From assembly GCA_964559865.1 (NCBI GenBank), contig CAZLJD010000007.1, forward strand, positions 1 through 64,000: a stretch of 64,000 bases of DNA, read 5' to 3'. The position numbers and the translations under genes are program-made. Of the stretch, positions 34,321 to 42,802 are shown piece by piece (within the stretch, counting starts at the first letter, position 1; each line of letters begins with the position of its first letter). The notes under the pieces were generated by a model. The model searched no databases. It was not told the origin of the DNA and worked only from the letters and a program-made list of their open reading frames with translations. This DNA comes from JAGHAJ01 sp964559865 [NCBI: uncultured Synergistota bacterium]. GTDB taxonomy: Bacteria > Synergistota > JAGHAJ01.

Positions 34321-34992
34321 GTGCGGTTTTTCTCCGTTGGAGAGCTAGTGGGTCATAAAGGAAGTAAGACTTTCTTTTTGTTCTGGGTTTTTCTTTTTGC
34401 ACTGTTGATAGACCTTGGTATTTTGGGTCTTTTCTGGTTTGTAGGATACGACATACTCATTTTCAAGAAGACGGTGAGTTCCCCTTATAGAGTGGTGGTT
34501 GTTGAAGGATGGTTAAATGACAGAGTGCTAAGGAGGGTAGCAGATCTCGTTAACAAAGGGAGCGTAAAGCGGGTGTTTGTGGTGGGCAATAGGATGGAGT
34601 ACGCCTCTAACTTCTTTCCCAAGCACACATTTGCTGAGATGGGGAGGTTAATCCTTATTAGATACGGGGTTCCGAAGGATAAAATCGTTGCTGTTCCTTT
34701 TGATGTTCTTAGAGATAGAACCTTGGCGTCTGCAATGGCTTTGAAGGAATATCTTGATAAGCGGCACATGGATGTGCATGCTTTTGAGATTCTGACCGAG
34801 GATATACACTCTCGCAGGACCTACATGACTTACAGAGCCGTCTTTGGCAGGGACATAGAGATCGGGGTTGTTCCCATTAGCAATGGTGTATTTGATAGCT
34901 TCAACTGGCATTACTGCAGTGAGGGGTTAAAGCAGGTGTTTGCAGAAGATGTGGCACTTTTGTACTATTGGCTGAAGCTTGGGCTCAGGTGA
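34321..34992 (+). CDS. DUF218/YdcF-like membrane protein
   Basis: A 223-residue protein with one N-terminal membrane anchor (FFLFWVFLFALLIDLGILGLFWFVGYD) and a DUF218-type Rossmann domain: RVVVVEGWLNDRVLRRVADL, VKRVFVVGNRMEY, ILIRYGVPKDKIVAVPFDVLRDRTLASAMALKEYL and a LTEDIHSRRTYMTYR segment. DUF218 proteins (YdcF, ElyC/SanA) are linked to envelope integrity and lipid carrier metabolism in other bacteria. The usual SGG at the start of the domain is replaced by EGW, as in a variant subgroup. The GTG start lies 13 bases after AAGGGGTGA. Confidence 0.75.
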   Translation: MRFFSVGELVGHKGSKTFFLFWVFLFALLIDLGILGLFWFVGYDILIFKKTVSSPYRVVVVEGWLNDRVLRRVADLVNKGSVKRVFVVGNRMEYASNFFPKHTFAEMGRLILIRYGVPKDKIVAVPFDVLRDRTLASAMALKEYLDKRHMDVHAFEILTEDIHSRRTYMTYRAVFGRDIEIGVVPISNGVFDSFNWHYCSEGLKQVFAEDVALLYYWLKLGLR

Positions 34993-35031
34993 AACTCAAT
35001 TTTGTGATATAATTCGATGGGGGTGAGGGGA

Positions 35032-36603
35032 GTGAAAGTAGCGTCTGTTTCTGAAATGAGGAAGCTGGATAGGGGTGCAATTGAAGACTACGGGATACCG
35101 GAGAGCATCCTTATGGAAAATGCAGGAAATTCCGTATATTTTCTAATATCTGCGGTATTGGGAGTAAGAGGTAAACGCTTTGTTATCTTTTGCGGTAGTG
35201 GTAATAATGGAGGAGATGGCTTCGTTGTGGCGAGGAAGCTGTTTTCCTCTGGAGCAGATGTTAAGGTGTATCTGCTCGGTTCGGTCAAGAAGATGAAGGA
35301 TGTTACATTGCAGAATTACAATATTTTGAGAAGCATTGGTGTATCCATTTTGGACTTTGAAGATGCAAAGGGAGATGTAGTTGATGACATCAGGAATGCT
35401 GACGGTGTGATCGACGCCCTGCTTGGCACGGGCATAACGAGGGAAGTGGAGGGGACTTACAAGGAAGCCATAGAGCTTATCAATGAGTACGGGAGGACCG
35501 TTTTCAGCGTTGACATACCGTCTGGTGTGAGTGGGGATACGGGAGAAGTGATGGGAGTGGCTGTTGAAGCGGACTACACAGTTACTTTTGGACTTCCGAA
35601 AGTGGGTAATCTGCTTTATCCAGGATATATGTATTGTGGGAAGTTGTATGTCTCGCATATTTCTTTTCCGCCTCAACACTATGATAGAGAAGAGATAAGT
35701 ATGCAGCTAAATTATCCACTCGGTCTGCCTGAGAGATTGCCTTACGGTTACAAGGGAACATTTGGAGATGTGTTGTTTGTTGCGGGAGCTCGAGGGTACT
35801 ACGGTGCTCCTTACTTTTCTGCATACTCCTTTATGAAGGCTGGAGGTGGGTATGCGAGGTTATCTACTCCTCTATCCTGTGCACCGTTTGTTGGTAATAG
35901 AGGCAGTGAGGTTGTTGTGGTCCCCATGGATGAAACCGAGGAAGGCTCCTTGGCAAAGTCCAACTTTTCGAGGTTGATGGAGATTGCGGATAGGGTGGAC
36001 ATGGTTGTTGTTGGGCCTGGTGTCTCTCTGAATCAGGAGACAAAAGAGCTTGTGATAGAGATTGTCCGTGCTGTGGAGAAGCCGGTTTTGATAGATGGAG
36101 ATGGGTTAACGGCAGTCTCCGAAGACCTGAATGTATTAAAAGAGAGAACCTTCCCAACGATCCTTACTCCCCATGTTGGAGAGATGTCCAGACTCTCTGG
36201 AGTGAGCGTAGAAGGTGTCCTTAAAAATAGAGTTAACATGCTTAAGAAGATGACGAAAGAGCTCGATGCTACGATTGTGCTTAAGGGTGCACATACGCTC
36301 ATAGGATACCCGGATGGCAGGATCTTGATCAACATGACGGGTAACTCTGGTATGGCAACGGCGGGTAGCGGTGATGTGTTAACGGGTACGATTGCTGCCA
36401 TGCTTGGGCTGGGTCTGACACTGGAAGATGCTGTGAGAATGGGTGTGTTTATCCATGGGCTTTCTGGAGACATGGCTGCTAAGGAAAAGGGTAGCGATGG
36501 AATGACTGCTCAAGATATCCTTGACTACCTCCCTTTGGCTGTGAAGAGATTCCGGGAGGAATTGCACTTGCTATCTGTGGAATATGGTATCCCGGTTATT
36601 TAG
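35032..36603 (+). CDS. nnr: Bifunctional NAD(P)H-hydrate epimerase/dehydratase
   Basis: A 523-residue metabolite-repair fusion that restores hydrated NAD(P)H. The N-terminal YjeF_N epimerase domain (about 1-215) has ESILMENAGNSVY, FCGSGNNGGDGFVVAR and VDIPSGVSGDTG. The C-terminal ADP-dependent dehydratase (about 235-520) has YKGTFGDVLFVAGA, GPGVSLNQET, DGDGLTAVS, LTPHVGEMSRLSG, VLKGAHTLI and GNSGMATAGSGDVLTGTIAA. GTG 35032 starts MKVASVSEM and has GGTGAG ahead; ATG 35017 (in frame, five residues more) has no such site. It overlaps the converging HD-domain gene by 8 bases. Confidence 0.95.
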   Translation: MKVASVSEMRKLDRGAIEDYGIPESILMENAGNSVYFLISAVLGVRGKRFVIFCGSGNNGGDGFVVARKLFSSGADVKVYLLGSVKKMKDVTLQNYNILRSIGVSILDFEDAKGDVVDDIRNADGVIDALLGTGITREVEGTYKEAIELINEYGRTVFSVDIPSGVSGDTGEVMGVAVEADYTVTFGLPKVGNLLYPGYMYCGKLYVSHISFPPQHYDREEISMQLNYPLGLPERLPYGYKGTFGDVLFVAGARGYYGAPYFSAYSFMKAGGGYARLSTPLSCAPFVGNRGSEVVVVPMDETEEGSLAKSNFSRLMEIADRVDMVVVGPGVSLNQETKELVIEIVRAVEKPVLIDGDGLTAVSEDLNVLKERTFPTILTPHVGEMSRLSGVSVEGVLKNRVNMLKKMTKELDATIVLKGAHTLIGYPDGRILINMTGNSGMATAGSGDVLTGTIAAMLGLGLTLEDAVRMGVFIHGLSGDMAAKEKGSDGMTAQDILDYLPLAVKRFREELHLLSVEYGIPVI

Positions 36604-37171
36604 TGTGTTTGAACTCTGCAAGCCACTTTTCTGCAAGGGCTTGCAGAGTTTCGTCTTTGTATCTGAGTTCTCTTACGGCTTCGATGAGCTCATGTGGGAG
36701 TCTTTTTAGTCCCCACAAGAACCTTTTCCTTGCTTCTGTTTCACCGTTTCTTTTGAAGTACATAGGCAAGTTCACTTCGAAAAAAGATAGACTGTCGGCG
36801 TAGTTCAGGATGTCGGAGGTTTTATCACCTCCCGTTTCGTGCCTTCTAACGAGTTCTACGATCTCGTTGTGCACATCTCCTTCGATACCGCATGTTTTCA
36901 GAAGCTTCGACATGATTTGGGCGCTTCGTTCTGCGTGAGCTTTTTTGAACGAGTCGTAGTCTCTATAGTCTTCTCTTCTTATTCTCGGTGGGTAAGCCCT
37001 TTCTATGTCGTGTCCTAATGCTGCAAGCTGTAGTGATATGCTTGCATCTGGTTTTAGCTTTAGCACCCACCTTAGCGTGTTTTCTGAGTGTATTGGGTCC
37101 TCTGGGATCGGAGAATGCTTAATTGCCTCTTTAATCTTCGTTTTGACGCACTCTACTTTTTTCCTCTGCAT
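36596..37171 (-). CDS. HD-domain hydrolase overlapping the DIPP synthase gene
   Basis: A 191-residue protein with an HD-superfamily metal site: PIHSENTLRW (His), LAALGHDIERA (His-Asp) and LNYADSLSFFEVN (Asp). It resembles DUF4202-like HD proteins in the spacing and the PPRIRREDYRDYDSFKKAHAERSAQ segment. Such folds are mostly phosphohydrolases. The predicted ATG at 37171 lies inside the 3' end of the bifunctional DIPP synthase gene, an overlap of 41 bases in another frame, so the two proteins are likely made together. This makes it a candidate for the DIPP phosphatase step; that role is inference. Confidence 0.72.
   Translation of the reverse strand: MQRKKVECVKTKIKEAIKHSPIPEDPIHSENTLRWVLKLKPDASISLQLAALGHDIERAYPPRIRREDYRDYDSFKKAHAERSAQIMSKLLKTCGIEGDVHNEIVELVRRHETGGDKTSDILNYADSLSFFEVNLPMYFKRNGETEARKRFLWGLKRLPHELIEAVRELRYKDETLQALAEKWLAEFKHTK
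36612..36655 (+). terminator. Terminator of nnr inside the converging gene
   Basis: A perfect 13-base stem AACTCTGCAAGCC (36612-36624) / GGCTTGCAGAGTT (36638-36650) with a 13-base loop, followed by TCGTCTTTGT. It lies 9 bases after the nnr stop, within the 3' coding end of the HD-domain gene. Confidence 0.6.
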
Positions 37172-38477
37172 AGAGAACCACCACCCTTTTTATGTTTTCT
37201 GCGTTCATAAAGGCTGCTATTACTATCAGTGTCCACAGCGCCTGGTTGAGTACACACCCGAGGAGTATTATAAATATCCTTACATCCCTTCCAAATCTGA
37301 TGTACTTGCCGCCTTCTTTTATCCTCTTCTTCATGAATCCGTCGTATTTGTCCGCTGTATAACTGTTCATGAATGTTCCCACGATGGCGAGGAAGCCTAT
37401 GAATACATAGGAAAATGTGCTGTGCGAAAGATATGCGTTGTATGTAAGCCCCAGCAGAAGGGCTGCGTCTGCGTATCTGTCGAGAACCGCATCAAACCAC
37501 CCTCCAAAATCGGTTGAGGTAAACTTGAGCCTTGCTACTTCTCCATCACAACCGTCGATGATGGACGCAAGCTGTGCAAGTATGCCCCCCATTAGAAGGG
37601 GTAAGTAGCTTCCAACGGCAAAGAGGAGTGCACCCACTATCGAGAGCCCAAAGGATATGACGGATATCTGATTTGGAGTTATGTTTGTCTTCGTCAACTT
37701 GGAAGATATTGCCTTGGATATTGGTCTATTGAGAAATTTTGATATGGGTCCATCTGTGTCCTTGGTGAGTCCTTTTAGTAAGTGTTTTTTGGCTTTCTGA
37801 TAAGCCTTTTTGTCGTCCACATCTATCCAGAATCTGTTGCCTATGTCGAATGTGCGTGCTTTACCGTTCTTGGCGAGTTCTTTTATGCCACCCGAGAGTG
37901 ATTCGTCTCCTGAGGATATGCTTCTTTCGAGGGCGTCGAATATTGCAGGTGAGCAGAAGAATATACCGGTGTCGTATGCGTTATAGTCATTTATGTTTTT
38001 GCCTATGTCAATTATTTTACCACCTTGTGTTAGCACCTTTGTTACATCATCTAAGTCTATAAGCTTGTTGCTGAGATTTGTATCTACTGCAAGTATTATC
38101 TCGTCATTCTTTATGGTTTGTTTTGTCAGTTCTGAGACAATTTCCCCGTCAAACATGTGATCACTCATGCTGAGTACGAAGGGTTCTTTTATGAAGTCTT
38201 TGGCTTTCCATACCGATACTCCATTGCCTCTTTTCCATTCCTCGTTTGGGATGTGGTGTATCCTTATGCCCTTCCTTTTGCTTAGTTCATCGAGAAACCT
38301 TCTAAGTTTTTCTCCTTCGTAGCCACTTACCACATAAAATTCGTTGATACCTGCATTGAGCATCGTGTATATGACTCTTTCGATGAGTGTCAAACCGAGC
38401 ATGGGTATAAGGGGCTTTGGACTTCCCATTTCAGATAGTCTGCTACCCTGCCCAGCAGCAATAATTAGGCACTTCAT
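37131..38477 (-). CDS. Bifunctional inositol-1-P cytidylyltransferase / DIPP synthase
   Basis: A 448-residue fusion. The N-terminal nucleotidyltransferase (about 1-235) starts MKCLIIAAGQGSRLSEMGSPKPLIP and has EEWKRGNGVSVW, LSMSDHMFDGEI and YNAYDTGIFFCSP. The C-terminal membrane domain (about 250-430) has the CDP-alcohol phosphotransferase signature (DGCDGEVAR...GGWFDAVLDRYAD) and several helices. The same fusion makes CDP-inositol and then di-myo-inositol-1,3'-phosphate-1'-phosphate in Archaeoglobus, Thermotoga and other hyperthermophiles, where DIP is a heat-shock osmolyte. myo-Inositol-1-phosphate synthase is not in the window. A related polar-lipid role is the alternative. AAAGGAGGGATA precedes the ATG. 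Confidence 0.85.
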   Translation of the reverse strand: MKCLIIAAGQGSRLSEMGSPKPLIPMLGLTLIERVIYTMLNAGINEFYVVSGYEGEKLRRFLDELSKRKGIRIHHIPNEEWKRGNGVSVWKAKDFIKEPFVLSMSDHMFDGEIVSELTKQTIKNDEIILAVDTNLSNKLIDLDDVTKVLTQGGKIIDIGKNINDYNAYDTGIFFCSPAIFDALERSISSGDESLSGGIKELAKNGKARTFDIGNRFWIDVDDKKAYQKAKKHLLKGLTKDTDGPISKFLNRPISKAISSKLTKTNITPNQISVISFGLSIVGALLFAVGSYLPLLMGGILAQLASIIDGCDGEVARLKFTSTDFGGWFDAVLDRYADAALLLGLTYNAYLSHSTFSYVFIGFLAIVGTFMNSYTADKYDGFMKKRIKEGGKYIRFGRDVRIFIILLGCVLNQALWTLIVIAAFMNAENIKRVVVLYAEEKSRVRQNED

Positions 38478-38883
38478 AGGTGTATCCCTCCTTTAAAGAT
38501 AATGGGTTAGTGCAAATGGTAAGGTATCCTTGCGGTGGAAGGTATTCTCATTTTACCACATGCGGATAAATTCGTAAAGCTTTCTCGGGTGGTGCTTGGT
38601 AAGTGGATATTTGCCAAGTACTGTTGCTCCTTTGTAGTTAATTCTTGCCTTGATTTGCGTTCTACATTGTTCCATGTTGTCTGAAGAGGTACTTTGAAAG
38701 CTTTACATGTCTGAATCCTGTCCTTTTTGCTTCCTTGCGATGAGCTTTTCAATATAAGTATATTCCAAGGCTGATAAAGTATCTTCATACCTATTTACCC
38801 AGGCTTTCTCGGGCCGGCTTGACTTACATGTTATACTATATAATGTATTTGGAAAACAGTATATCATTGGGGGTGTTTTGTGT
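38478..38883. other. Intergenic region with a possible decayed minus-strand ORF
   Basis: About 400 bases with no good gene. On the minus strand one frame reads EDTLSALEYTYIEKLIARKQKGQ, meets a single TAA, and goes on in the same frame as QIKARINYKGATVLGKYPL to ...RKLYEFIRMW-stop at 38553. The composition looks coding, but I recognise no family and it runs into the PDO gene upstream. A decayed gene remnant is the simplest reading. AT-rich TATAAT-like sequences at 38832-38844 probably hold the PDO promoter, without a well-spaced -35. Confidence 0.4.
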
Positions 38884-39531
38884 ATGGGAATTTTGCAAGA
38901 TAAAGATAAAGAGGCAGTGAGAAAGATATTTGAAAAGGAACTGGTAAACCCTGTGAAGATAGTCAACTTTACCCAAGAGCTGGAGTGTCAGTACTGTCGG
39001 GAGACGAGACAGCTGTTGGAAGAGGTTGCTGAGCTCTCCGACAAGGTGAAGCTGGAGAGTTACAACTTTGCTATAGACACTGAGAAGGCGGAGGAGTTTA
39101 AGGTTGAAAAGATACCGTGTACTATAATAATGTCTGAGGACAAAGATTATGGTATAAGGTTTTCTGGGATACCTTCGGGATACGAGTTTACCACTATTAT
39201 AGAGGCTATAAACATGGTTTCTAAGGGGGATTCTGGTTTAAAGGAAAAGAGTAAACAGAAGCTCAAAGCGGTGAATAAACCCCTTCACATACAGGTATAT
39301 ATTACACCTACATGTCCGTACTGCCCAAGGGCAGCTATACTTTCCTACCAAATGGCATTTGAGAGTGATTACATAACTGCCGATGTCATAGAGGCAATAG
39401 AGTTTCCGTATCTTGCCAATAAGTATAATGTCTACGGTGTACCCAAGATGGTGGTAAATGAAGATGTCCAGTTTGAAGGGGCTCTCCCTGAACCAGCGTT
39501 TATTAAGGAGGTTTTAAAGGCGCTCAAGTGA
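38884..39531 (+). CDS. pdo: Protein disulfide oxidoreductase (two thioredoxin folds)
   Basis: A 215-residue glutaredoxin-like PDO with tandem thioredoxin folds. Active sites are CQYC (about residue 40) in the first fold and CPYC (about 148) in the second; each fold has its cis-Pro strand (KIPCTIIM and YGVPKMVV). PDOs are found mainly in thermophilic archaea and bacteria, where they handle intracellular disulfides or serve thioredoxin-like reduction. ATG 38884 is chosen because GGGGGTG lies 7 bases upstream; the TTG at 38878 is the alternative. It is monocistronic with a strong terminator. Confidence 0.93.
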   Translation: MGILQDKDKEAVRKIFEKELVNPVKIVNFTQELECQYCRETRQLLEEVAELSDKVKLESYNFAIDTEKAEEFKVEKIPCTIIMSEDKDYGIRFSGIPSGYEFTTIIEAINMVSKGDSGLKEKSKQKLKAVNKPLHIQVYITPTCPYCPRAAILSYQMAFESDYITADVIEAIEFPYLANKYNVYGVPKMVVNEDVQFEGALPEPAFIKEVLKALK

Positions 39532-39563
39532 GTCTTAACTCACGAAGACTTATAGAGAACTTG

Positions 39564-39595
39564 AGGCAGGGTCTTAGACCCTGCCTTTTTATTTT
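39564..39595 (+). terminator. Rho-independent terminator of the PDO gene
   Basis: A perfect 10-base stem AGGCAGGGTC/GACCCTGCCT with a TTA loop, followed by TTTTTATTTTT. Textbook form. Confidence 0.92.
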
Positions 39596-39657
39596 TGGGC
39601 AAGTTTAGTCTGAGTGGAGTGGAAGCGGAGGGGAAGCGAAAATTTTTACATTACCCC

Positions 39658-39703
39658 TTGACATCGTGAGCTTTCCTGCTATAATACAGACTGACTGGTC
39701 GGT
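39658..39703 (+). promoter_or_regulatory. Promoter and TetR-type operator of the RND efflux operon
   Basis: TTGACA (39658-39663) and TATAAT (39680-39685) are 16 bases apart. Directly after the -10, over the transcription start, is ACTGACTGGTCGGT (39690-39703), a near-palindrome (ACTGAC/ACCGAC half-sites) of the kind bound by many TetR/AcrR repressors. GGAGGTG and the regulator ATG follow at once. Autorepression of the efflux operon is expected. Confidence 0.85.
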
Positions 39704-39716
39704 ATGGAGGTGTGAG

Positions 39717-40325
39717 ATGCAAAAGGTTTCCAGTAGTAAGGAGATAAACAAGAGGGAGGAGATAGTTAAGGCTGCTGCTGTGTGTTTTGCTAAGAAGGGG
39801 TACTACGGTACCACGATGAATGACATCGTGGATGCAGTTGGAATTAGCAAGGGGGGGATATATTGGTATTTTAAGAGTAAGAGAGAGTTGTATATGGCGT
39901 TGCTCGAACGGAGATTTGAGGAGGCACTTTCCGTTGTAGAAAATGTCCTCGTTGAGGGTAGGCCCTTGAGGGATATCCTTATAGATGGTGGTCTTTTGTT
40001 TCACAGATTTGTCGTTGAAGACGAGGTCTTTTTTACGAATACGCTGGAGTTTCTCAGTGAGTCGGTGAGAGATGAGAACATAGCTAAGAAACTCAGTGAG
40101 TTTTACGAGAAGTGGCTTAATACACTCTTGAAGCATGTATCTTCTGCTTCTGATGCTGAAGAGATAACGCTTGAGGAGAGGAGATACATAGCCATGTCTA
40201 TCCTTACTTTTATTCACGGCACAAGATTCACGGGCAAGGTCTACAAAGAGATATGGGATAAGTTTGAGGAGCTGTGGGTATTTTTTGTGGACAGAATACT
40301 GTGTAAGAAGGGGGGAGAAAGATGA
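39717..40325 (+). CDS. TetR/AcrR-family repressor of the efflux operon
   Basis: A 202-residue regulator. The N-terminal helix-turn-helix domain reads KREEIVKAAAVCFAKKGYYGTTMNDIVDAVGISKGGIYWYFKSKRELY. The C-terminal helical domain is variable, as expected for a ligand pocket. ATG 39717 is chosen, with GGAGGTG just upstream, rather than the longer frame from 39666, which would start upstream of the -10. It overlaps the TolC-like gene by 4 bases and probably binds the palindrome at its own start site, releasing it on binding an efflux substrate. Confidence 0.93.
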   Translation: MQKVSSSKEINKREEIVKAAAVCFAKKGYYGTTMNDIVDAVGISKGGIYWYFKSKRELYMALLERRFEEALSVVENVLVEGRPLRDILIDGGLLFHRFVVEDEVFFTNTLEFLSESVRDENIAKKLSEFYEKWLNTLLKHVSSASDAEEITLEERRYIAMSILTFIHGTRFTGKVYKEIWDKFEELWVFFVDRILCKKGGER

Positions 40326-41617
40326 TACGGATTGTATCTTCTTTGGTTGTATTGCTTTTGCTACTTGGAGTTTCGGTTTCTTACGGGGCTGTCAAGTACA
40401 TTACACTTGAGAGTGCACTGGAGTATGCATATACGCATAGCAAGTTATTAATGGCAGAGAAAAAGAAGTTGCTTGCCTCTGAGATGCAGATAAAAGAGGC
40501 AAAGGCGTTGTATTCCCCATCGGTTACATTCAGTAGCAGCTACATAAAATTAAAGGAAGGAAAAACGCTTCAGCTTTATTATCCGACTGGTATCGTAAAA
40601 GTTCCGTTGGCGTTTGAGAACACCTATCAGCACAAGCTGACCCTTCAATATCTGCTGTACGGTGGGGGCAAGAGAAAGGCTGTAGTTCAGCAGGCTGAGG
40701 ACAATTATCAGGTGGTAAAAAAGGAGTACGAGCATTTGAAGAATCAAGTTGCCTTCAATGTGAAGAAGGCTTACTTTTCTGTCTTGAAAGCCTCAAGCTA
40801 TGTAGATCTGACGACAAGCATAGTGAGACAACTCAATGCACACCTGTATCAGGTGAAGCACCTGTACAAAGCTGGTATTGCTCCGCTGAGCGATGTCTTG
40901 AGGGTGGAAGTGGAGATCGCCAATGTTACCCTTGAAAAGATAAAGGCAAAACATCAGCTTATGCTTGCCTACCTTGCTCTGAAAAATGTTATGGGTATGG
41001 ACCTTCACACACCTGTAAAGGTCATTGAGGAGCTGAAATACACGAGTGCGCATCGTGGGGTGGATTACTATGTGAACGAGGCGCTAAGTAACAGGTATGA
41101 GCTTTCTTCCATAAAACTGCAGATAGATATGCTAAAAGCGGCTAAGAGAATAGCGGGGAGTGAAACCAAGCCCACCATAGTGTTGTCTGCCGATTACTAC
41201 AGGAAGGGAGATAAGTTTTGGCCCGATGATGACCAGTGGGACATCGCACTCGTTGCAAGCTGGAAGCTCTTTGATGGAGGTAAAACAGATGCAGCGGTTT
41301 CGGGTAAGGAGTATTCTATTGAACAGCTCAGGCTGACTATGGGGCAAATCAAGGACAACATCGCCTTGGAGGTGAACTCTGCTTATGTCAACCTACTTGA
41401 TGCGGAGGAGAGGATAGCTACCATAAAGAAGCAACTCGAGAAGGCGAAGGACGACTTAAGGATTGCTACGCAGAGGTATAAGGCGCAGGTTGGTACGAAC
41501 ATCGATGTCTTGGATGCAGAAACCTCTCTGAAACGCACAAGGACGAACTATATACAAGCTCTGTACGATGCCAACATGGCGGTTGCCAGACTGAAATTTG
41601 TTACGGAAAGGAGATAG
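40322..41617 (+). CDS. TolC-like outer membrane efflux channel
   Basis: A 431-residue outer membrane efflux protein. After a signal peptide (VVLLLLLGVSVSYGA) it shows two OEP repeats with long amphipathic helices: LESALEYAYTHSKLLMAEKKKLLASEMQIKEAKALYSP in the first, NIALEVNSAYVNLLDAEERIATIKKQLEKAKDDLRIATQRYKAQVGTNIDVLDAETSL in the second. The trimeric tunnel would cross the periplasm and outer membrane, joining the adaptor and RND pump encoded next. It confirms a diderm envelope. Confidence 0.93.
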   Translation: MIRIVSSLVVLLLLLGVSVSYGAVKYITLESALEYAYTHSKLLMAEKKKLLASEMQIKEAKALYSPSVTFSSSYIKLKEGKTLQLYYPTGIVKVPLAFENTYQHKLTLQYLLYGGGKRKAVVQQAEDNYQVVKKEYEHLKNQVAFNVKKAYFSVLKASSYVDLTTSIVRQLNAHLYQVKHLYKAGIAPLSDVLRVEVEIANVTLEKIKAKHQLMLAYLALKNVMGMDLHTPVKVIEELKYTSAHRGVDYYVNEALSNRYELSSIKLQIDMLKAAKRIAGSETKPTIVLSADYYRKGDKFWPDDDQWDIALVASWKLFDGGKTDAAVSGKEYSIEQLRLTMGQIKDNIALEVNSAYVNLLDAEERIATIKKQLEKAKDDLRIATQRYKAQVGTNIDVLDAETSLKRTRTNYIQALYDANMAVARLKFVTERR

Positions 41618-41621
41618 CAAG

Positions 41622-42794
41622 ATGGGTAGGAGGGCAAAGGGCGTAATCTGGACCATTATTTTCGTGCTAATCATAGGTGGAATGTTTTATGCTTATAAGC
41701 ACGGGCTTATAGCGAAGCTTATAGGTAAAAAGAAAGTTACCGTCGTTGCTGAGGAAAGTGTCTATCCCGTTGAGGTAGGCGTTGCAGCTTACAGAAAGTT
41801 GCACATATGGTTTCAGGAGTCTGGCAATGTAGTTTCCTTTCAAGATGTGAAAGTATTCCCGAAGGTGAATGCAGAGACGATAAAGAAGATACTCGTAGAT
41901 GTAGGGGATAAGGTTAGGGCTGGTCAAGTTATTGCCGTTATAGATGATAGGACGATATCTGCACAGCTTGAATCCACAAAAGCAGCTTATGAGGCCTCTT
42001 TAGCTCAGATAAATAAGGTAAAGGCATCTCTTTCCGCTGTGAAGAAAGACAAAGCGAGGATAGAAAGGTTATACAAGAAAAAGGTCGTTTCTCAGCAGCA
42101 GTTGGACCACATAGTATCTCAGTACAACCAGCTCTTAGCTGGATTAGCGGCAGCAATTGCTGATAGCAGGAGACTTAAAGCTATGCTTAACCAGGTTAAG
42201 GTTCATTACGACGATTACAGGGTTAAAGCACCGATAAGCGGAGTTGTCTCTCAAAGGTATCAGGACCCGGGGGACTTGGCCGTTCCTTCTATGCCCTTGT
42301 TGAGGATTACGAAGATGAACCCTTTAAAGGTGGTATTTGGTGTAAACGAGAAGAAGTTGAGGTTTGTGAGGAGAGGATTGCCTGTGCGCATAGTGGTAGA
42401 TGCGTACCCTGACAAAGTCTTTTGGGGAAAGGTATGGAAGGTGAGTCCAGTGGTTGACCCGATGACGAGAACTGCAACTGTGGAAGTGATAGTGTCCAAT
42501 GAGAAGGGAGAGCTTAAACCCGGTATGTACGCAAGCGTGACGATGGATGTGGGGAGGAAAAAGCTGTTATCCGTGCCACTTGATGCCGTTAAGAGGATCT
42601 CGGGTACCAATGTGGATTATGTGCTCGTAGTTGGCAAAAACGGTGTGGTTTCAAGACGCAAGGTTATAACTGGTATAGTGGACGGTGACATGGTAGAGAT
42701 CTCCGGCAATGTGAAACCGGGAGATAAGGTTATTGTACTTGGCAGTACAGCTATAAGAGAAGGTAGTAAAGTCAGAATAGTGAAGGGGGATTAA
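41622..42794 (+). CDS. RND efflux periplasmic adaptor (HlyD/AcrA family)
   Basis: A 390-residue membrane fusion protein. One N-terminal anchor (GVIWTIIFVLIIGGMFYAY) is followed by the split lipoyl domain (VFPKVNAETIKKILVDVGDKVRAGQVIAVID and YRVKAPISGVVSQRYQDPGDL), an alpha-hairpin (about 115-185), a beta-barrel (PLKVVFGVNEKKLRFV) and a membrane-proximal part with KPGMYASVTMDVGRKKLLSVPLDAV. ATG 41622 is preferred; AAAGGAGAT lies upstream and the longer frame from 41598 overlaps the TolC-like gene. Confidence 0.94.
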   Translation: MGRRAKGVIWTIIFVLIIGGMFYAYKHGLIAKLIGKKKVTVVAEESVYPVEVGVAAYRKLHIWFQESGNVVSFQDVKVFPKVNAETIKKILVDVGDKVRAGQVIAVIDDRTISAQLESTKAAYEASLAQINKVKASLSAVKKDKARIERLYKKKVVSQQQLDHIVSQYNQLLAGLAAAIADSRRLKAMLNQVKVHYDDYRVKAPISGVVSQRYQDPGDLAVPSMPLLRITKMNPLKVVFGVNEKKLRFVRRGLPVRIVVDAYPDKVFWGKVWKVSPVVDPMTRTATVEVIVSNEKGELKPGMYASVTMDVGRKKLLSVPLDAVKRISGTNVDYVLVVGKNGVVSRRKVITGIVDGDMVEISGNVKPGDKVIVLGSTAIREGSKVRIVKGD

Positions 42795-42802
42795 TTTAGA
42801 CC

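Noticed and set aside
35008-35013. TATAAT before nnr as a promoter
   Set aside because: No acceptable -35 at 16-19 bases, and it is so close to the start codon that the ribosome binding site would be lost; transcription from 34223 through the DUF218 gene is simpler.
38819-38844. TTGACT...TATAAT as the PDO promoter
   Set aside because: Spacing is only 14 bases; a promoter is likely in this AT-rich stretch but I cannot place it.
38507-38966. Transposase remnant in the 38.5-38.9 kb gap
   Set aside because: No DDE, HUH or RuvC-like motif and no terminal inverted repeats; the interrupted minus-strand frame is listed only as a possible decayed ORF.
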